A stretch of 64,000 bases of DNA from Sphingobium sp. WTD-1 (GTDB lineage: Bacteria; Pseudomonadota; Alphaproteobacteria; Sphingomonadales; Sphingomonadaceae), in the NCBI RefSeq assembly GCF_030128825.1, contig NZ_CP119127.1, forward strand, positions 788,001-852,000, given 5' to 3'. Both the position numbers and the translations under genes were made by a program. Of the stretch, positions 42,811 through 52,277 are shown one piece after another; the stretch's first letter is position 1; the number at the start of each line of letters is the position of its first letter. The notes beneath the pieces are model-generated. The model was not told the origin of the DNA. It ran no database searches and worked only from the letters and a program-made list of their open reading frames with translations.

Positions 42811-45573
42811 ATGGTCATGCAGTTCCCCAGCCTGGGGTCGCGCCGCGCGATCATTGACCGGCGCGCGATTTCCGACAGCATCAACGCCCTGGCGCAGGAG
42901 CACCGGGGCGATCCGATCAAGCTGCGCGGGCTGATCGTCAAGGAACTGAAGGCGGCTTTGGAGCATGGCCGCGCGGATGTCGCGCGCCGGTTGGAGGCCA
43001 AGCCGACTCGCGGGCGCGAGGCAGTCAAGGCCTTCGCTTTCCTGATCGACCAGATATTGCGGCTGCTCTACGACGCCACCACCCACCATCTCTATCCGGC
43101 CAGCAATCGCAGCACTGGCGAACGGATCGTGCTGATCGCCGTCGGCGGCTATGGCCGGGGCGAGATGGCGCCGCACAGCGATGTCGACATCGGCTTCATC
43201 ACCCCATGGAAGCCGACCGGCTGGACCGAACAGATCATCGAATCCATGCTCTATTCGCTGTGGGATCTGGGGCTGAAGGTCGGCCATAGCAGCCGTTCGA
43301 TCGACGAGACGATGCGAATGGCCAAGGCCGACCTCACCGTGCGCACCGCCCTGCTGGAAGCGCGCTATGTGTGGGGCGATCGAGCGCTTTACGAGGAAGT
43401 GGCCGCCCGCTTCGACAGCGAGATCATGCAGGGCACCGCCCGCACCTTCGTCACCGAGAAGCTGGAGGAACGCGACGAGCGCCACCGCCGAATGGGCGAC
43501 AGCCGCTATGTTGTCGAGCCCAATGTCAAGGAGGGCAAGGGCGGCCTGCGCGACCTGCACACACTCTTCTGGATCGGCAAATATGTGAACCGGGTGAAAT
43601 CGGTCGCCGAACTGGTCGATGTCGGACTGCTGACCGAAACCGAGCTGCGCCAGTTTCAGAAGGCCGAGGATTTCCTGTGGGCGGTGCGGTGCCACCTGCA
43701 CACCATCACTGGCCGGGCCGAGGATCGGCTCACCTTCGACCTGCAGCTGGAAACCGCGACGCGGATGCACTTCACCGCGCGCGCCGGACGATCCGGGGTC
43801 GAGCGCTTCATGCGCTATTATTTCCTCAACGCGAAGGCGGTCGGCGACCTGACCGCGGTGTTCCTGGCACATCTGGACGACCAGCTGGCCGAACGCGGAC
43901 GCCGCTATATTCCGTCCATCTTTCGCCGGCCCAAGAAACTGGATGGTTTCGTGCTGGATCGCGGGCGGCTGGCGCTGCCGAGCGACGATTTCTTCCAGGC
44001 CGATCCAGTTCGCCTGGTCGAGATATTCGCGGTGGCCGACAGGCATGGGCTGCAGATTCATCCGAGCGCGATGCGCGCGGCCAGCCGCGACGCCGGCCTG
44101 ATCACCGCCAAGGTGCGCAAGGACGCACGCGCCAACGCCGCCTTCATGGATGTGCTGACCAGCCCGCGCGACCCGGAAACGGTGCTGCGCTGGATGAACG
44201 AGTCCACCGTGTTCGGTCGGTTCATCCCCGATTTCCGTCGCGTCGTGGCGCAGATGCAGTTCGACATGTACCATCATTATACGGTGGACGAGCATACCAT
44301 CCGCGCGGTCGGGCTGCTGGCCCGAATCGAGAAGGGCGAACTGGCCACCGACCATCCGCTGGCGACCGAGCTGATGGGCAAGATATTGTCGCGCCGGGTG
44401 CTCTATGTCGCGGTGCTGCTGCATGACATCGCCAAGGGGCGCGGCGGCGACCACAGCATATTGGGCGCGGAAGTGGCAGAACATCTCTGCCCGCGCCTGG
44501 GCCTGACCGCCGCCGAGACCGAGACCGTCGCCTGGCTGGTGCGTTACCACCTGCTGACGTCGGCCACCGCCTTCAAGCGCGACCTGGCCGACTACAAGAC
44601 GATCCTCGATTTCGTCGAAGTCGTGCAGAGCCCCGAGCGGCTGCGCCTGCTGCTATGCCTGACCGTGGTCGATATCCGCGCGGTGGGGCCGGGCGTCTGG
44701 AACAGCTGGAAGCGGCAGTTGCTGGGCGACCTCTATGATGCGGCCGAGGAAGTGCTGCGCCTGGGCCACAAGCAGAAGGGCCGCAGCGAGCGCGTTGCCG
44801 CCAAGCAGGAGGCGCTGCGCCAGGCGCTGGGCATGGATGAGGCGACCTTCGCCGCCTTTAGCGGCCGCATGCCCGAAAGCTACTGGATCGCCGAACCGGA
44901 CGATATCCTGGTCCATAATGCGCGGCATATATTGGAAGCGGGCGACTCCTCGCTGTCGATTGCCGCGCAATATTATCCACAACGTGGTGCCACGCTGGTC
45001 ACTGTCTATGCGACCGACCATCCGGGCCTGTTCTACCGCATTGCCGGCGCGATTCACCTGGCTGGCGGCAACATCATCGACGCGCGCATCCATACGACGC
45101 GCGATGGCGTCGCGATCGACAATTTCCTGGTGCAGGATCCGCTGGGCGGCGCCTTCCACAGTCCCGAGCAGCTGGCGCGGATCAAGGCGGCGATCGAGGA
45201 CTCCCTGTCGAACCGCCACCGCATGATCACCAAGCTGGAAGCGCGCCCGCTGCCCCGCACCCGCGCCGAAGCCTTCCGCATCGAGCCCAATGTGTTGATC
45301 GACAACAAGGCGTCGAACCGCTTCACCGTGATCGAGGTGAATGCCCGCGATCGGCCGGCGCTGCTGTTCAGCCTGGCCAATGCGCTGTTCCAGTCGAAGG
45401 TGACGGTCCACAGCGCCCATGTCGCCACCTATGGCGAGCGCGCGGTCGACACCTTCTATGTCACCGACCTGCTGGGCGGGAAGATCGAGAGCAAGGCGCG
45501 GTTGCAGACGCTGGAACGGCGGCTGCTGGAGGCGGCCGGCGGCGAAGTGGGCGAGGCACTGGAGCGCGCCTGA
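42811..45573 (+). CDS. glnD: PII uridylyltransferase/uridylyl-removing enzyme GlnD
   Basis: 920 residues. Nucleotidyltransferase domain with AVGGYGRGEMAPHSDVDIGF (about residue 110), a KEGKGGLRDLHTLFW helix region, HD phosphohydrolase VLLHDIAKGRGGDHS (about 545), and two C-terminal ACT domains (LVTVYATDHPGLFYRIAGA and VIEVNARDRPALLFSLANA) that sense glutamine. It uridylylates PII under nitrogen limitation and reverses this under nitrogen excess. All four modules are present. glnB and glnA are not in the window. Confidence 0.97.
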   Translation: MVMQFPSLGSRRAIIDRRAISDSINALAQEHRGDPIKLRGLIVKELKAALEHGRADVARRLEAKPTRGREAVKAFAFLIDQILRLLYDATTHHLYPASNRSTGERIVLIAVGGYGRGEMAPHSDVDIGFITPWKPTGWTEQIIESMLYSLWDLGLKVGHSSRSIDETMRMAKADLTVRTALLEARYVWGDRALYEEVAARFDSEIMQGTARTFVTEKLEERDERHRRMGDSRYVVEPNVKEGKGGLRDLHTLFWIGKYVNRVKSVAELVDVGLLTETELRQFQKAEDFLWAVRCHLHTITGRAEDRLTFDLQLETATRMHFTARAGRSGVERFMRYYFLNAKAVGDLTAVFLAHLDDQLAERGRRYIPSIFRRPKKLDGFVLDRGRLALPSDDFFQADPVRLVEIFAVADRHGLQIHPSAMRAASRDAGLITAKVRKDARANAAFMDVLTSPRDPETVLRWMNESTVFGRFIPDFRRVVAQMQFDMYHHYTVDEHTIRAVGLLARIEKGELATDHPLATELMGKILSRRVLYVAVLLHDIAKGRGGDHSILGAEVAEHLCPRLGLTAAETETVAWLVRYHLLTSATAFKRDLADYKTILDFVEVVQSPERLRLLLCLTVVDIRAVGPGVWNSWKRQLLGDLYDAAEEVLRLGHKQKGRSERVAAKQEALRQALGMDEATFAAFSGRMPESYWIAEPDDILVHNARHILEAGDSSLSIAAQYYPQRGATLVTVYATDHPGLFYRIAGAIHLAGGNIIDARIHTTRDGVAIDNFLVQDPLGGAFHSPEQLARIKAAIEDSLSNRHRMITKLEARPLPRTRAEAFRIEPNVLIDNKASNRFTVIEVNARDRPALLFSLANALFQSKVTVHSAHVATYGERAVDTFYVTDLLGGKIESKARLQTLERRLLEAAGGEVGEALERA

Positions 45574-45580
45574 TTGCTAC

Positions 45581-46081
45581 TCAGGCAATGGTCATGACGT
45601 CGCCGGGTGACAGCAATGGCAACAGGCGCAGCATGTCGTCGCGGTCGACCGCGACGCAGCCGGCGGTCGGACGTCCTTCGGACAGATGGAAGAAGATAGC
45701 GCTGCCCATGCCCGGCACCGGCGGCGCATCATTATGGCCCAGGATGACGATCACGTCATAGGCATCGTCGCTGCGCTGCAGGCTTTCGGTCGAGAAGGGC
45801 CGGGGCAGGCGCACGGGACGGTTATAGGCGGGATCGGCCGGATCGTCCGACCAACCATCCCCCGCATGGATCCAGCGCCAGGGCAGGGCGATGCCGGTGG
45901 TGGAGACCTTGCCGGGGCGCAGCAGCACCGCACGGATCGGCCAATTGCCCAAGGGGGTGCAGCCATCGCCTTCGCGCTTTTCGGCGGCCGCGCAGGCGCC
46001 GCTGCGGCCGATGGTGCAGGCCATGTCGAGATCGCCGAAGCGCAGTCGCCCGGTGGCGACATCGACATGGATGACGCTCAT
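45581..46081 (-). CDS. L,D-transpeptidase (YkuD domain)
   Basis: 166 residues. The YkuD catalytic region [20 protein letters not shown] then [18 protein letters not shown] has the two His and the nucleophilic Cys in ST-x-GC order (Cys about residue 141). No signal peptide is visible, unusual for a peptidoglycan cross-linking enzyme, so export or an atypical substrate is open. It overlaps ribA by 4 bp (ATGA) and is last in the xth-ribA-ykuD run. Confidence 0.82.
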   Translation of the reverse strand: MSVIHVDVATGRLRFGDLDMACTIGRSGACAAAEKREGDGCTPLGNWPIRAVLLRPGKVSTTGIALPWRWIHAGDGWSDDPADPAYNRPVRLPRPFSTESLQRSDDAYDVIVILGHNDAPPVPGMGSAIFFHLSEGRPTAGCVAVDRDDMLRLLPLLSPGDVMTIA

Positions 46082-47139
46082 AGCTGGTGGCCGGTCCGGT
46101 CGCGCTTGGTGGCGAGATAGCGTTCATTGTGCGGGTTGGCCGGCAGGATGATCGGCAATCGTTCGACCACCTCGATCCCTGCCGCCTGCAACCCGGCCAC
46201 CTTCTGCGGATTGTTGGTGAGCAGCCGCACCCCGCCAATGCCGAGCAGGTCGAGCATCCGCGCCGCGACCGAGAAGTCGCGCGCGTCGATCGCGAAGCCC
46301 AGCCGCACATTGGCGTCGACCGTGTCGAAGCCCTGATCCTGCAGCGCATAGGCGCGCAGCTTGTTGACGAGGCCGATACCCCGGCCCTCCTGACGCAGGT
46401 AGAGCAGCACGCCCCATTGCGCATCGGCGATCTGATGCAGCGCCTGATGCAATTGCGGGCCGCAATCGCATTTCAGGCTGCCGAACACGTCACCGGTCAG
46501 GCATTCGCTGTGGATGCGGATGACCGGGGGCGATGCATCGCGCTTGCCGACCACCAGCGCGACATGTTCGCGCGGCTCGTCGGGGCTGCGGAAGGCGATG
46601 ATCTCCGCGCTCTCGCTTGCCGATACCGGCAGGCGGGCACGGGTCGCGATGGCGAGGTGGATGGCATCGTCATAATCGCCGACATCATCGGCGCTGACGT
46701 CCGCCTCGACCGGGCCGTCGCCTTCGAGCAGGAAATAGGCGGGCAGGATACCGGCCAGCCGGGCCAGGCGCAGGGCGGCCTTGGCCGCCTGGGGCGCCGG
46801 CAAGGCCCGCGCACGGAACGGCCCCTTGAGCGGCGAGGCGAGGTCCAGCACCGGATCGGAAATCGAGGTCGCGACATCCGCGTCGATCCACGGCGCTCGT
46901 TCGATCAGTACCGGCAGGTCGGGATCGGCCGCCGCCAGCTGGTTGGCGAGCTTCAGCGTCTCGGCGCGGGCGGCAGAAATCAGGATATCGGCCTGCCCCT
47001 GCGGATCGAAATCGGCCAGCGTCACCGCATCCGCACCCTCGATCGCCATCAGCCGGATCGCGCCATCGGGCGCGGTCAGGCGGATCGCCCAGCCGCGACG
47101 CAGCGCATCGATGGCGCGGGCAGCGTCCCGCCCGTTCAT
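46078..47139 (-). CDS. ribA: GTP cyclohydrolase II with extra N-terminal domain
   Basis: 353 residues from ATG 47139. The C-terminal 200 residues are a complete Rib[20 protein letters not shown] with the three zinc Cys, [34 protein letters not shown] and [19 protein letters not shown]. It opens GTP to begin riboflavin synthesis. About 150 residues in front are an extra domain not needed for the reaction, similar in size to an inactive RibB/DHBP synthase half. The start shares one base with the stop of xth (TGATG), and ykuD overlaps the end. Confidence 0.9.
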   Translation of the reverse strand: MNGRDAARAIDALRRGWAIRLTAPDGAIRLMAIEGADAVTLADFDPQGQADILISAARAETLKLANQLAAADPDLPVLIERAPWIDADVATSISDPVLDLASPLKGPFRARALPAPQAAKAALRLARLAGILPAYFLLEGDGPVEADVSADDVGDYDDAIHLAIATRARLPVSASESAEIIAFRSPDEPREHVALVVGKRDASPPVIRIHSECLTGDVFGSLKCDCGPQLHQALHQIADAQWGVLLYLRQEGRGIGLVNKLRAYALQDQGFDTVDANVRLGFAIDARDFSVAARMLDLLGIGGVRLLTNNPQKVAGLQAAGIEVVERLPIILPANPHNERYLATKRDRTGHQL

Positions 47140-47936
47140 CAGAAGGCGAACTCGGTGATGATCGGGATATGATCGGACGGCTTTTCCCAGCTGCGCGCGG
47201 GTTCGACGACACGGTGAGCGACCGCCTTGTTGGCGATATCCTTGGTCATCCACATATGGTCGAGGCGACGGCCGCGATCCGACGCCGCCCAATCCTTCGC
47301 GCGATAGCTCCACCAGGTGTAGAGACGCGCCGGGGCAGGGTGGAAATGGCGGCCGATATCGACCCAGTCGTTCGACGCCTGCAACCGGCCCAGCAGTTCG
47401 CATTCTTGAGGCGTATGGCTGACCACGTCGAGCAGCTGCTTGTGGCTCCAGACGTCGCATTCCAGCGGCGCGATGTTGAAGTCGCCGGTCAGGATGGTCG
47501 GCTTGTTGTCGAGCGCGCCGGACCATTCGATCATCCGCTCGATAAAGTCGAGCTTCTGGCCGAATTTGGGATTGACCGTGCGGTCGGCGACATCGCCGCC
47601 GGCGGGAACATAGACATTCTCGATCCGCACACCATTGTCGAGGCGGATGCCGACATGGCGGGCTTCGCCATTGGCCTGCCAGTCAAACCGGTCATCCTCA
47701 TGGATCGGCACCTTGCTCATGATCGCAACACCATGATGCATGCGCTGACCGTTCAGCACCTGATGGACATAGCCCAGGCGCTTGAACATGTCGGTGGGGA
47801 AAATCTCGTTCACCACCTTGGTTTCCTGCAGGCAGAGAATGTCGGGCGCTTCTTCGGTCAGGAAGCGTTCGACGATGTCGATCCGGGCGCGGACGCTGTT
47901 GATGTTCCAGGATGCAATCGAAAGGGTATCGGCCAT
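47139..47936 (-). CDS. xthA: Exodeoxyribonuclease III / AP endonuclease
   Basis: 265 residues from ATG 47936; a GTG three codons upstream is less likely. EEP nuclease motifs: [46 protein letters not shown], and RRLDHMWMT with the final [11 protein letters not shown] catalytic His. It incises abasic sites in base-excision repair, complementing mutY. First gene of a tightly overlapped run with ribA and the YkuD gene. Confidence 0.95.
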   Translation of the reverse strand: MADTLSIASWNINSVRARIDIVERFLTEEAPDILCLQETKVVNEIFPTDMFKRLGYVHQVLNGQRMHHGVAIMSKVPIHEDDRFDWQANGEARHVGIRLDNGVRIENVYVPAGGDVADRTVNPKFGQKLDFIERMIEWSGALDNKPTILTGDFNIAPLECDVWSHKQLLDVVSHTPQECELLGRLQASNDWVDIGRHFHPAPARLYTWWSYRAKDWAASDRGRRLDHMWMTKDIANKAVAHRVVEPARSWEKPSDHIPIITEFAF

Positions 47937-47986
47937 GAAAAGCACCTAGGGTGCCGCGCGCCCGCGCGCAAGCGCCGGACAAAGTA

Positions 47987-48020
47987 AGACCCCCGCTCCG
48001 GGGGCGTGGAACGGGGGTCT
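47987..48020 (-). terminator. Hairpin between lolA and xth
   Basis: 9-bp perfect stem AGACCCCCG / CGGGGGTCT with a 16-nt loop; on the minus strand it is followed by TACTTTG, a weak T-rich tail. Probably terminates lolA. From here to 48183 (about 160 bp) I see no gene; it should hold the xth promoter. Confidence 0.55.
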
Positions 48021-48183
48021 CGATCGCGCCCTTGAAGCGCTTTGCGACGGGAGCGGTGTGCCGGGTAACAGGGGGGAAATCCCGGTCTGCGTCTCTCGCC
48101 GTGATCTCTATCTAGGCGATCCGATATGAGCGGCAGATGAACGATGGCAGAAAGTTTTCAGCCCATCGTTCCTGCGGCCCGCC

Positions 48184-48822
48184 CTAGCCGTTCGGACGGC
48201 CGCGCGGACGCGGATCGGTCCAGCGGAAGGCGGAATCAGCAACCGGCACGCCATATTGCTGGTTCGACAGACGCACCGCCGTGCGATTATTCTGCGCGTC
48301 GAGCGCGACCCAGCCATACAGCTCCAGCCCGGCCGGCGACGCAGGCTTGCGCTTGAAGATCATGGTGATGGTGCCGAATTCGGGCCGCTTGGGGTCTTTC
48401 GCCTGCACGCTCAGCACGGTCGGGTCGCCGGTGGGCACGACGGTGCCGAATTTCGACAGATCCTTGGTCGGGTCGATCAGCGCGGCCAGCGGCGAATTGC
48501 CGATCGGCCAGCGCTGCACCTGGCGCACCTCATAGTCGATCAGGGTCAGCGCCTTGCCATCACCCACGATCAGCAGCGGCACGCCCTTTTCATATTGGAA
48601 GCGGATCTTGCCCGGCTGCTTCAGGGTCAGCTTGCCGGTCAGCACCTGGCCATTGCGGTCGGTCTGGCTGAAATCGGCGGTCAGGGTGGTGACGGCGCGG
48701 ATATAGGCGTTGACCTGATTGAGGTCGGACGGTGCCGCCTGCTGGGCAAGGGCATAGCCCGCCGGCACCGCAACCAGCGCGGTGGCGAGGGACAGGGCGA
48801 CAGGCGCGAGGATGCGCTTCAT
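48184..48822 (-). CDS. lolA: Outer-membrane lipoprotein carrier LolA
   Basis: 212 residues from ATG 48822 with GGAG 8 bases upstream. Signal peptide KRILAPVALSLATALVAVPAGYALAQ, then the LolA/B half-barrel: VNAYIRAVTTLTADFSQTDRNGQVLTGKLTLKQPGKIRFQYEKG and LLIVGDGKALTLIDYEVRQVQRWPI. It ferries lipoproteins (for example BamE) across the periplasm. Located between ftsK and xth. An sRNA-like element lies upstream (49068-49170). Confidence 0.92.
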   Translation of the reverse strand: MKRILAPVALSLATALVAVPAGYALAQQAAPSDLNQVNAYIRAVTTLTADFSQTDRNGQVLTGKLTLKQPGKIRFQYEKGVPLLIVGDGKALTLIDYEVRQVQRWPIGNSPLAALIDPTKDLSKFGTVVPTGDPTVLSVQAKDPKRPEFGTITMIFKRKPASPAGLELYGWVALDAQNNRTAVRLSNQQYGVPVADSAFRWTDPRPRGRPNG

Positions 48823-49067
48823 GCAATCATCTCCGGGTTGTTCGGAAAAGGGGGCATAGGAGGTGGGGCTTGAACCCGCTGTGAACCTTGCTGTTCCATC
48901 GAAGGGAAAGGATCGATCGGAAAGACCAGACGGGGGAGAGCGGCCGTGAAATGGCTGGCTCGATCCCCCGTGCTCCCGCCTCGCCATGCCGGTCTTACCG
49001 GCGGCACCGCTCCAATTATGTTTATCGGCGCGGCAGCAGCGACGCCTGCCTAGACCGATTCGCAGAT
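48823..49067. other. lolA leader and promoter region
   Basis: About 245 bp between the lolA start and the sRNA terminator. It should contain the lolA promoter; I see no convincing gene, and short frames on either strand look like chance. Confidence 0.4.
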
Positions 49068-49170
49068 AAAAAAAAGGCTGATCCGAAGACCAGCCTGAAA
49101 AGTTTTTAGGAGAGGATGCCTGAAAGGCCTGTTCCTAATGGCTCAAAGCCTATGCTCCGACAAATGCGAA
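49068..49170 (-). ncRNA. Candidate small RNA, copy A
   Basis: On the minus strand: a conserved block TTCGCATTTG (49170-49161), a mini-hairpin GGCTTTGAGCC (49151-49141), the core GCCTTTCAGGC then ATCCTCTCCTAAAA (49128-49104), and an intrinsic terminator (49095-49076): an 8-bp stem closed by a UUCG tetraloop and followed by eight T. The 25-bp core is identical in copy B at 56176-56200, and the block TTCGCATTTG sits at the same 33-bp spacing in both, so the two are homologous. The CU-rich stretch resembles an anti-Shine-Dalgarno seed. Ends are estimated. Confidence 0.7.
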
Positions 49171-49229
49171 GGCCGCAAGCATGGTTGCACGGAACGCAAT
49201 CGCCCAAGAAAATCAGGCATTTCGTAACG

Positions 49230-51554
49230 TCAGAGCGGATTTCCATTCTCGTCACGCAGCACTTCGCGGCGGCCGACATGGTTGGGCGGGCCGACCAGCC
49301 CTTCTTCCTCCATCCGTTCGATCAGGCGTGCGGCGCTGTTGTAGCCGACTCGCAGCTGGCGCTGCAGCCAGCTGGTGGAGGCCTTCTGATTCTCGAACAC
49401 CAGCTGGCAGGCCTTGCGGAACAGCTGCGCGTCCGGGCTGTCATCGCCCAGGTCAACGCCGTCGAGCGCGAAGCTGCCTTCTTCGGGTTCTTCCGTGACC
49501 GCCTGGATATAATCGGGCGATCCCTGCGCGCGCCAATGATCGGCGACCACGCGCACTTCATCGTCCGAAACGAAAGGACCATGGACGCGCATCAGGCCCT
49601 TGCCGCCATGCATGTAGAGCATGTCGCCCTTGCCCAGCAGCTGTTCGGCGCCTTGTTCGCCCAGGATGGTGCGGCTATCGATCTTGCTGGTCACGAAGAA
49701 GCTGATACGGGTCGGCAGGTTCGCCTTGATGACGCCGGTGATGACGTCGACCGAAGGCCGCTGGGTCGCGAGGATCAGGTGGATGCCTGCAGCACGCGCC
49801 TTCTGCGCCAGACGCTGGATCAGGAATTCGACTTCCTTGCCCGCCGTCATCATCAGGTCGGCCAGCTCGTCGACCACCACCACGATCTGTGGCAGCGGTT
49901 GGAAATCCAGCTGCTCTTCCTCATAGATCGGCTTGCCGCTCTCGGGGTCATAACCGGTCTGGACACGGCGGCCGAGCGGCTTGCCCTTGGCCTTCGCGGC
50001 GCGAACCTTCTCGTTGTAATTGGCGAGGTTGCGGACCGAGATCGACGCCATCATACGATAGCGATCCTCCATCTGCTCCACCGCCCATTTGAGCGCGCGG
50101 ATCGCCTTGCTCGGCTCGGTCACGACCGGGGCGAGCAGATGCGGGATGTCGTCATAGGTCGACAGTTCCAGCATCTTGGGATCGATCATGATCAGGCGCA
50201 GCTGGTCCGGCGTCATGCGGTAGAGCAGCGACAGGATCATGGCGTTGAGGCCGACCGACTTACCCGAACCGGTGGTACCCGCGATCAGCAGATGCGGCAT
50301 CGGCGCCAGATCGGCGATGATCGGCTCACCCGAGATATTCTTGCCCAGGATGATCGGCAGGGTCGCTTCCGCACCGAACTGCTCGCTGGTGATGAGTTCG
50401 CGGAAGGACACGCCCTCGCGATTGGTGTTGGGCAGCTCGATGCCGATGACGGTGCGGCCGGGAATGGTGGCGACGCGCGCCGACAGCGCCGACATGTTGC
50501 GGGCGATATCGTCGGCCAGCGCGATCACGCGGCTCGCCTTGATGCCCGGTGCCGGCTCCAGCTCATACATGGTGACGACGGGACCGGGGCGAACCTCGAC
50601 GATATTGCCTTTCACATGGAAGTCGTCGAGAACGCTCTCCAGCAGGCGGGCGTTGCGTTCCAGCGCCGCCTTGTCGATCTTCTGGCCCTGATTGGCGGGG
50701 ATGGGGTTGAGCAGGTCGGCCGACGGCAGCGAGCTGTGGCCGAACAGATCATCCTGCGACACCGGCGCGGTCGAGCGCTGCACCGGGGCGGGCTTGGGCG
50801 CCTGGATGGTAATCGGCGGCTTGGGCTCGTTCGACACCTGCTTGCGCGGCGCGATCACCCGTTCGACCGGGCCGTCATCATCCTCGCCCAGATCGACCGC
50901 TCCTCCCTGTCCCGCAAAGGCGAGCGAGGGGCGCGGCAGGCTGAGCCGGGGCAGGGTCGGGCGGCGGATGGTGAAGATCGGCTTTTCCAGCGCCAGGCTG
51001 CGATACCAGACGAACAGGCCGGTCAGCATGGTCAGGACCACCAATATGCCGATGATCCAGCCCTGCGCAGCCGGCGCCTGGGCGGTCAGGCTCATCACCC
51101 CCTTGGCGGTGACAAGGCCGATCATGCCGCCCCAGCCGGAGGGCAGGCCGACCAGCGGATCGGGCTGGAACAGGGCCAGAGCGATGCCGATCAGGATAAT
51201 GCCGACCAGGCATTTGCCGAACTGCGCCTTCCATCCGATGATTTCATGATCGCCCCACAAGCGACGGGCAGTAATCCCCATCAGCGGCAGCAGCAGCGCT
51301 ATCGGTACGCCGAACAGCAACAGCAGCATGTCGGCCACCATGGCGCCGGGCGCGCGCATGATATTGGCAACATGATCGCCCGCCACCGTGTTCATCGACG
51401 GGTCGCTGGGCTGATAGCTCAGCAGCGCCAGCGCCAGGAACAGGGTCGCCAGAAACAGCGAGATCGCCCCGATCAGCGCGCCGCTGCGCACGATGCTGCG
51501 CTTGAGCATTTCGCGCCATTCCGGCGCGCGCTTGGCTCCGCGGCTGACAGCCAT
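49230..51554 (-). CDS. ftsK: DNA translocase FtsK
   Basis: 774 residues from ATG 51554 (MAVSRGAKRAPEWREM); the frame runs on upstream without support. Four N-terminal membrane segments (about 25-190) anchor it at the division septum, a Pro-rich linker follows, then the motor: Walker A HLLIAGTTGSGKSVGLNAM and Walker B IVVVVDELADLMMTAGKE, and a gamma domain ASTSWLQRQLRVGYNSAARLIERMEEEGLV that reads KOPS polarity and activates XerCD. It clears chromosomes during division and coordinates with SMC and MipZ also found here. Confidence 0.96.
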   Translation of the reverse strand: MAVSRGAKRAPEWREMLKRSIVRSGALIGAISLFLATLFLALALLSYQPSDPSMNTVAGDHVANIMRAPGAMVADMLLLLFGVPIALLLPLMGITARRLWGDHEIIGWKAQFGKCLVGIILIGIALALFQPDPLVGLPSGWGGMIGLVTAKGVMSLTAQAPAAQGWIIGILVVLTMLTGLFVWYRSLALEKPIFTIRRPTLPRLSLPRPSLAFAGQGGAVDLGEDDDGPVERVIAPRKQVSNEPKPPITIQAPKPAPVQRSTAPVSQDDLFGHSSLPSADLLNPIPANQGQKIDKAALERNARLLESVLDDFHVKGNIVEVRPGPVVTMYELEPAPGIKASRVIALADDIARNMSALSARVATIPGRTVIGIELPNTNREGVSFRELITSEQFGAEATLPIILGKNISGEPIIADLAPMPHLLIAGTTGSGKSVGLNAMILSLLYRMTPDQLRLIMIDPKMLELSTYDDIPHLLAPVVTEPSKAIRALKWAVEQMEDRYRMMASISVRNLANYNEKVRAAKAKGKPLGRRVQTGYDPESGKPIYEEEQLDFQPLPQIVVVVDELADLMMTAGKEVEFLIQRLAQKARAAGIHLILATQRPSVDVITGVIKANLPTRISFFVTSKIDSRTILGEQGAEQLLGKGDMLYMHGGKGLMRVHGPFVSDDEVRVVADHWRAQGSPDYIQAVTEEPEEGSFALDGVDLGDDSPDAQLFRKACQLVFENQKASTSWLQRQLRVGYNSAARLIERMEEEGLVGPPNHVGRREVLRDENGNPL

Positions 51555-51715
51555 GGTCAAATGTCCCCCAAATGTTCCGTTCCGGCACAATGCGCCGAGC
51601 CAGGAGTCCTCGTCAAGCCTGCGGCCCATCGGCTCGTCCCGCCCCATCCGCAACATTGCGTATGTCGCGGGCCTGGGGCGCAGGCGCAAAATGGGCGGCG
51701 AAAGGAGATGTCGTC

Positions 51716-51817
51716 ATGTTCGCCTCTTTCTATCCCGCCTTTGTCGTGATTGCCCTGAGCAGCTTTGCGATCGTGCTGCTGGGTGTCAGCCTGCAGGATG
51801 CGATGCGAGGACGCTGA
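51716..51817 (+). CDS. Very small single-pass membrane peptide (33 aa)
   Basis: MFASFYPAFVVIALSSFAIV then LLGVSLQDAMRGR: one hydrophobic helix and a short basic tail. An AAAGGAG ribosome-binding site lies 8 bases before ATG 51716, which is optimal. It overlaps the 3' end of the convergent acetyltransferase gene by 32 bp, and it may lack homologues, so I keep this moderate. No function known. Confidence 0.5.
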   Translation: MFASFYPAFVVIALSSFAIVLLGVSLQDAMRGR

Positions 51818-52277
51818 GCGCGTCGCCATCGACGCGCTGCACGGTCCACTCGTCCATCGGCCGGGCGCCGATCGCCCGGTAGAAGGCGATGGCCGGCGCA
51901 TTCCAGTCCAGCACCGACCATTCGAGCCGGGCGCAGTCGCGCGCGATCGCCAATCGGGCGAGGCGGGCGAGCAACGCCTTGCCGGCGCCGAGGCCCCGCG
52001 CTTCGGGCAGGACGAACAGATCCTCCAGATAGAGGCCGGGACGCCCCTCGAAGGTCGAGAAATTGTGGAAGAAGAGGGCAAAGCCGATCGGCGCGCCATC
52101 ATGCTCGGCGATCAGCACTTCCGCCATCGGCCGGGGTCCGAACAGATAGCGGGCCAGCGTCTCGCGGTCCGCCTTCACTTCATGGGCCAGCTTCTCATAG
52201 TCGGCGAGCGCCAGGATGAAATTTGCGATCGCATCGATATCCGTCGATTGCGCGTCCCTGATGATGACCTTGCTCAT
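51786..52277 (-). CDS. GNAT-family N-acetyltransferase
   Basis: 163 residues. GNAT fold: IRDAQSTDIDAIANFILALADYEK, the acetyl-CoA loop LYLEDLFVLPEARGLGAGKALLARLARLAI with the Q/RxxGxG/A core (ARGLGAG), and FYRAIGARPMDEWTVQRVDG. The substrate is unknown (spermidine, amino acid or protein acetylation are possible). Its start overlaps the transporter gene stop by 4 bp. Confidence 0.87.
   Translation of the reverse strand: MSKVIIRDAQSTDIDAIANFILALADYEKLAHEVKADRETLARYLFGPRPMAEVLIAEHDGAPIGFALFFHNFSTFEGRPGLYLEDLFVLPEARGLGAGKALLARLARLAIARDCARLEWSVLDWNAPAIAFYRAIGARPMDEWTVQRVDGDALSVLASHPAG

Noticed and set aside
40633..44550. Open frame of 1305 codons opposite mutS and glnD
   Set aside because: Antisense to two complete conserved genes; the Arg/Gln/His-rich composition is typical of high-GC shadow frames.
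48823..49067. A tRNA-like T-arm (GGGTTCAAGCCC) upstream of lolA
   Set aside because: No acceptor stem, D-arm or anticodon arm at the right distance; only a chance T-arm motif.
49116..51749. 877-codon plus-strand frame opposite ftsK
   Set aside because: Shadow of ftsK; it also runs across the sRNA copy A region.
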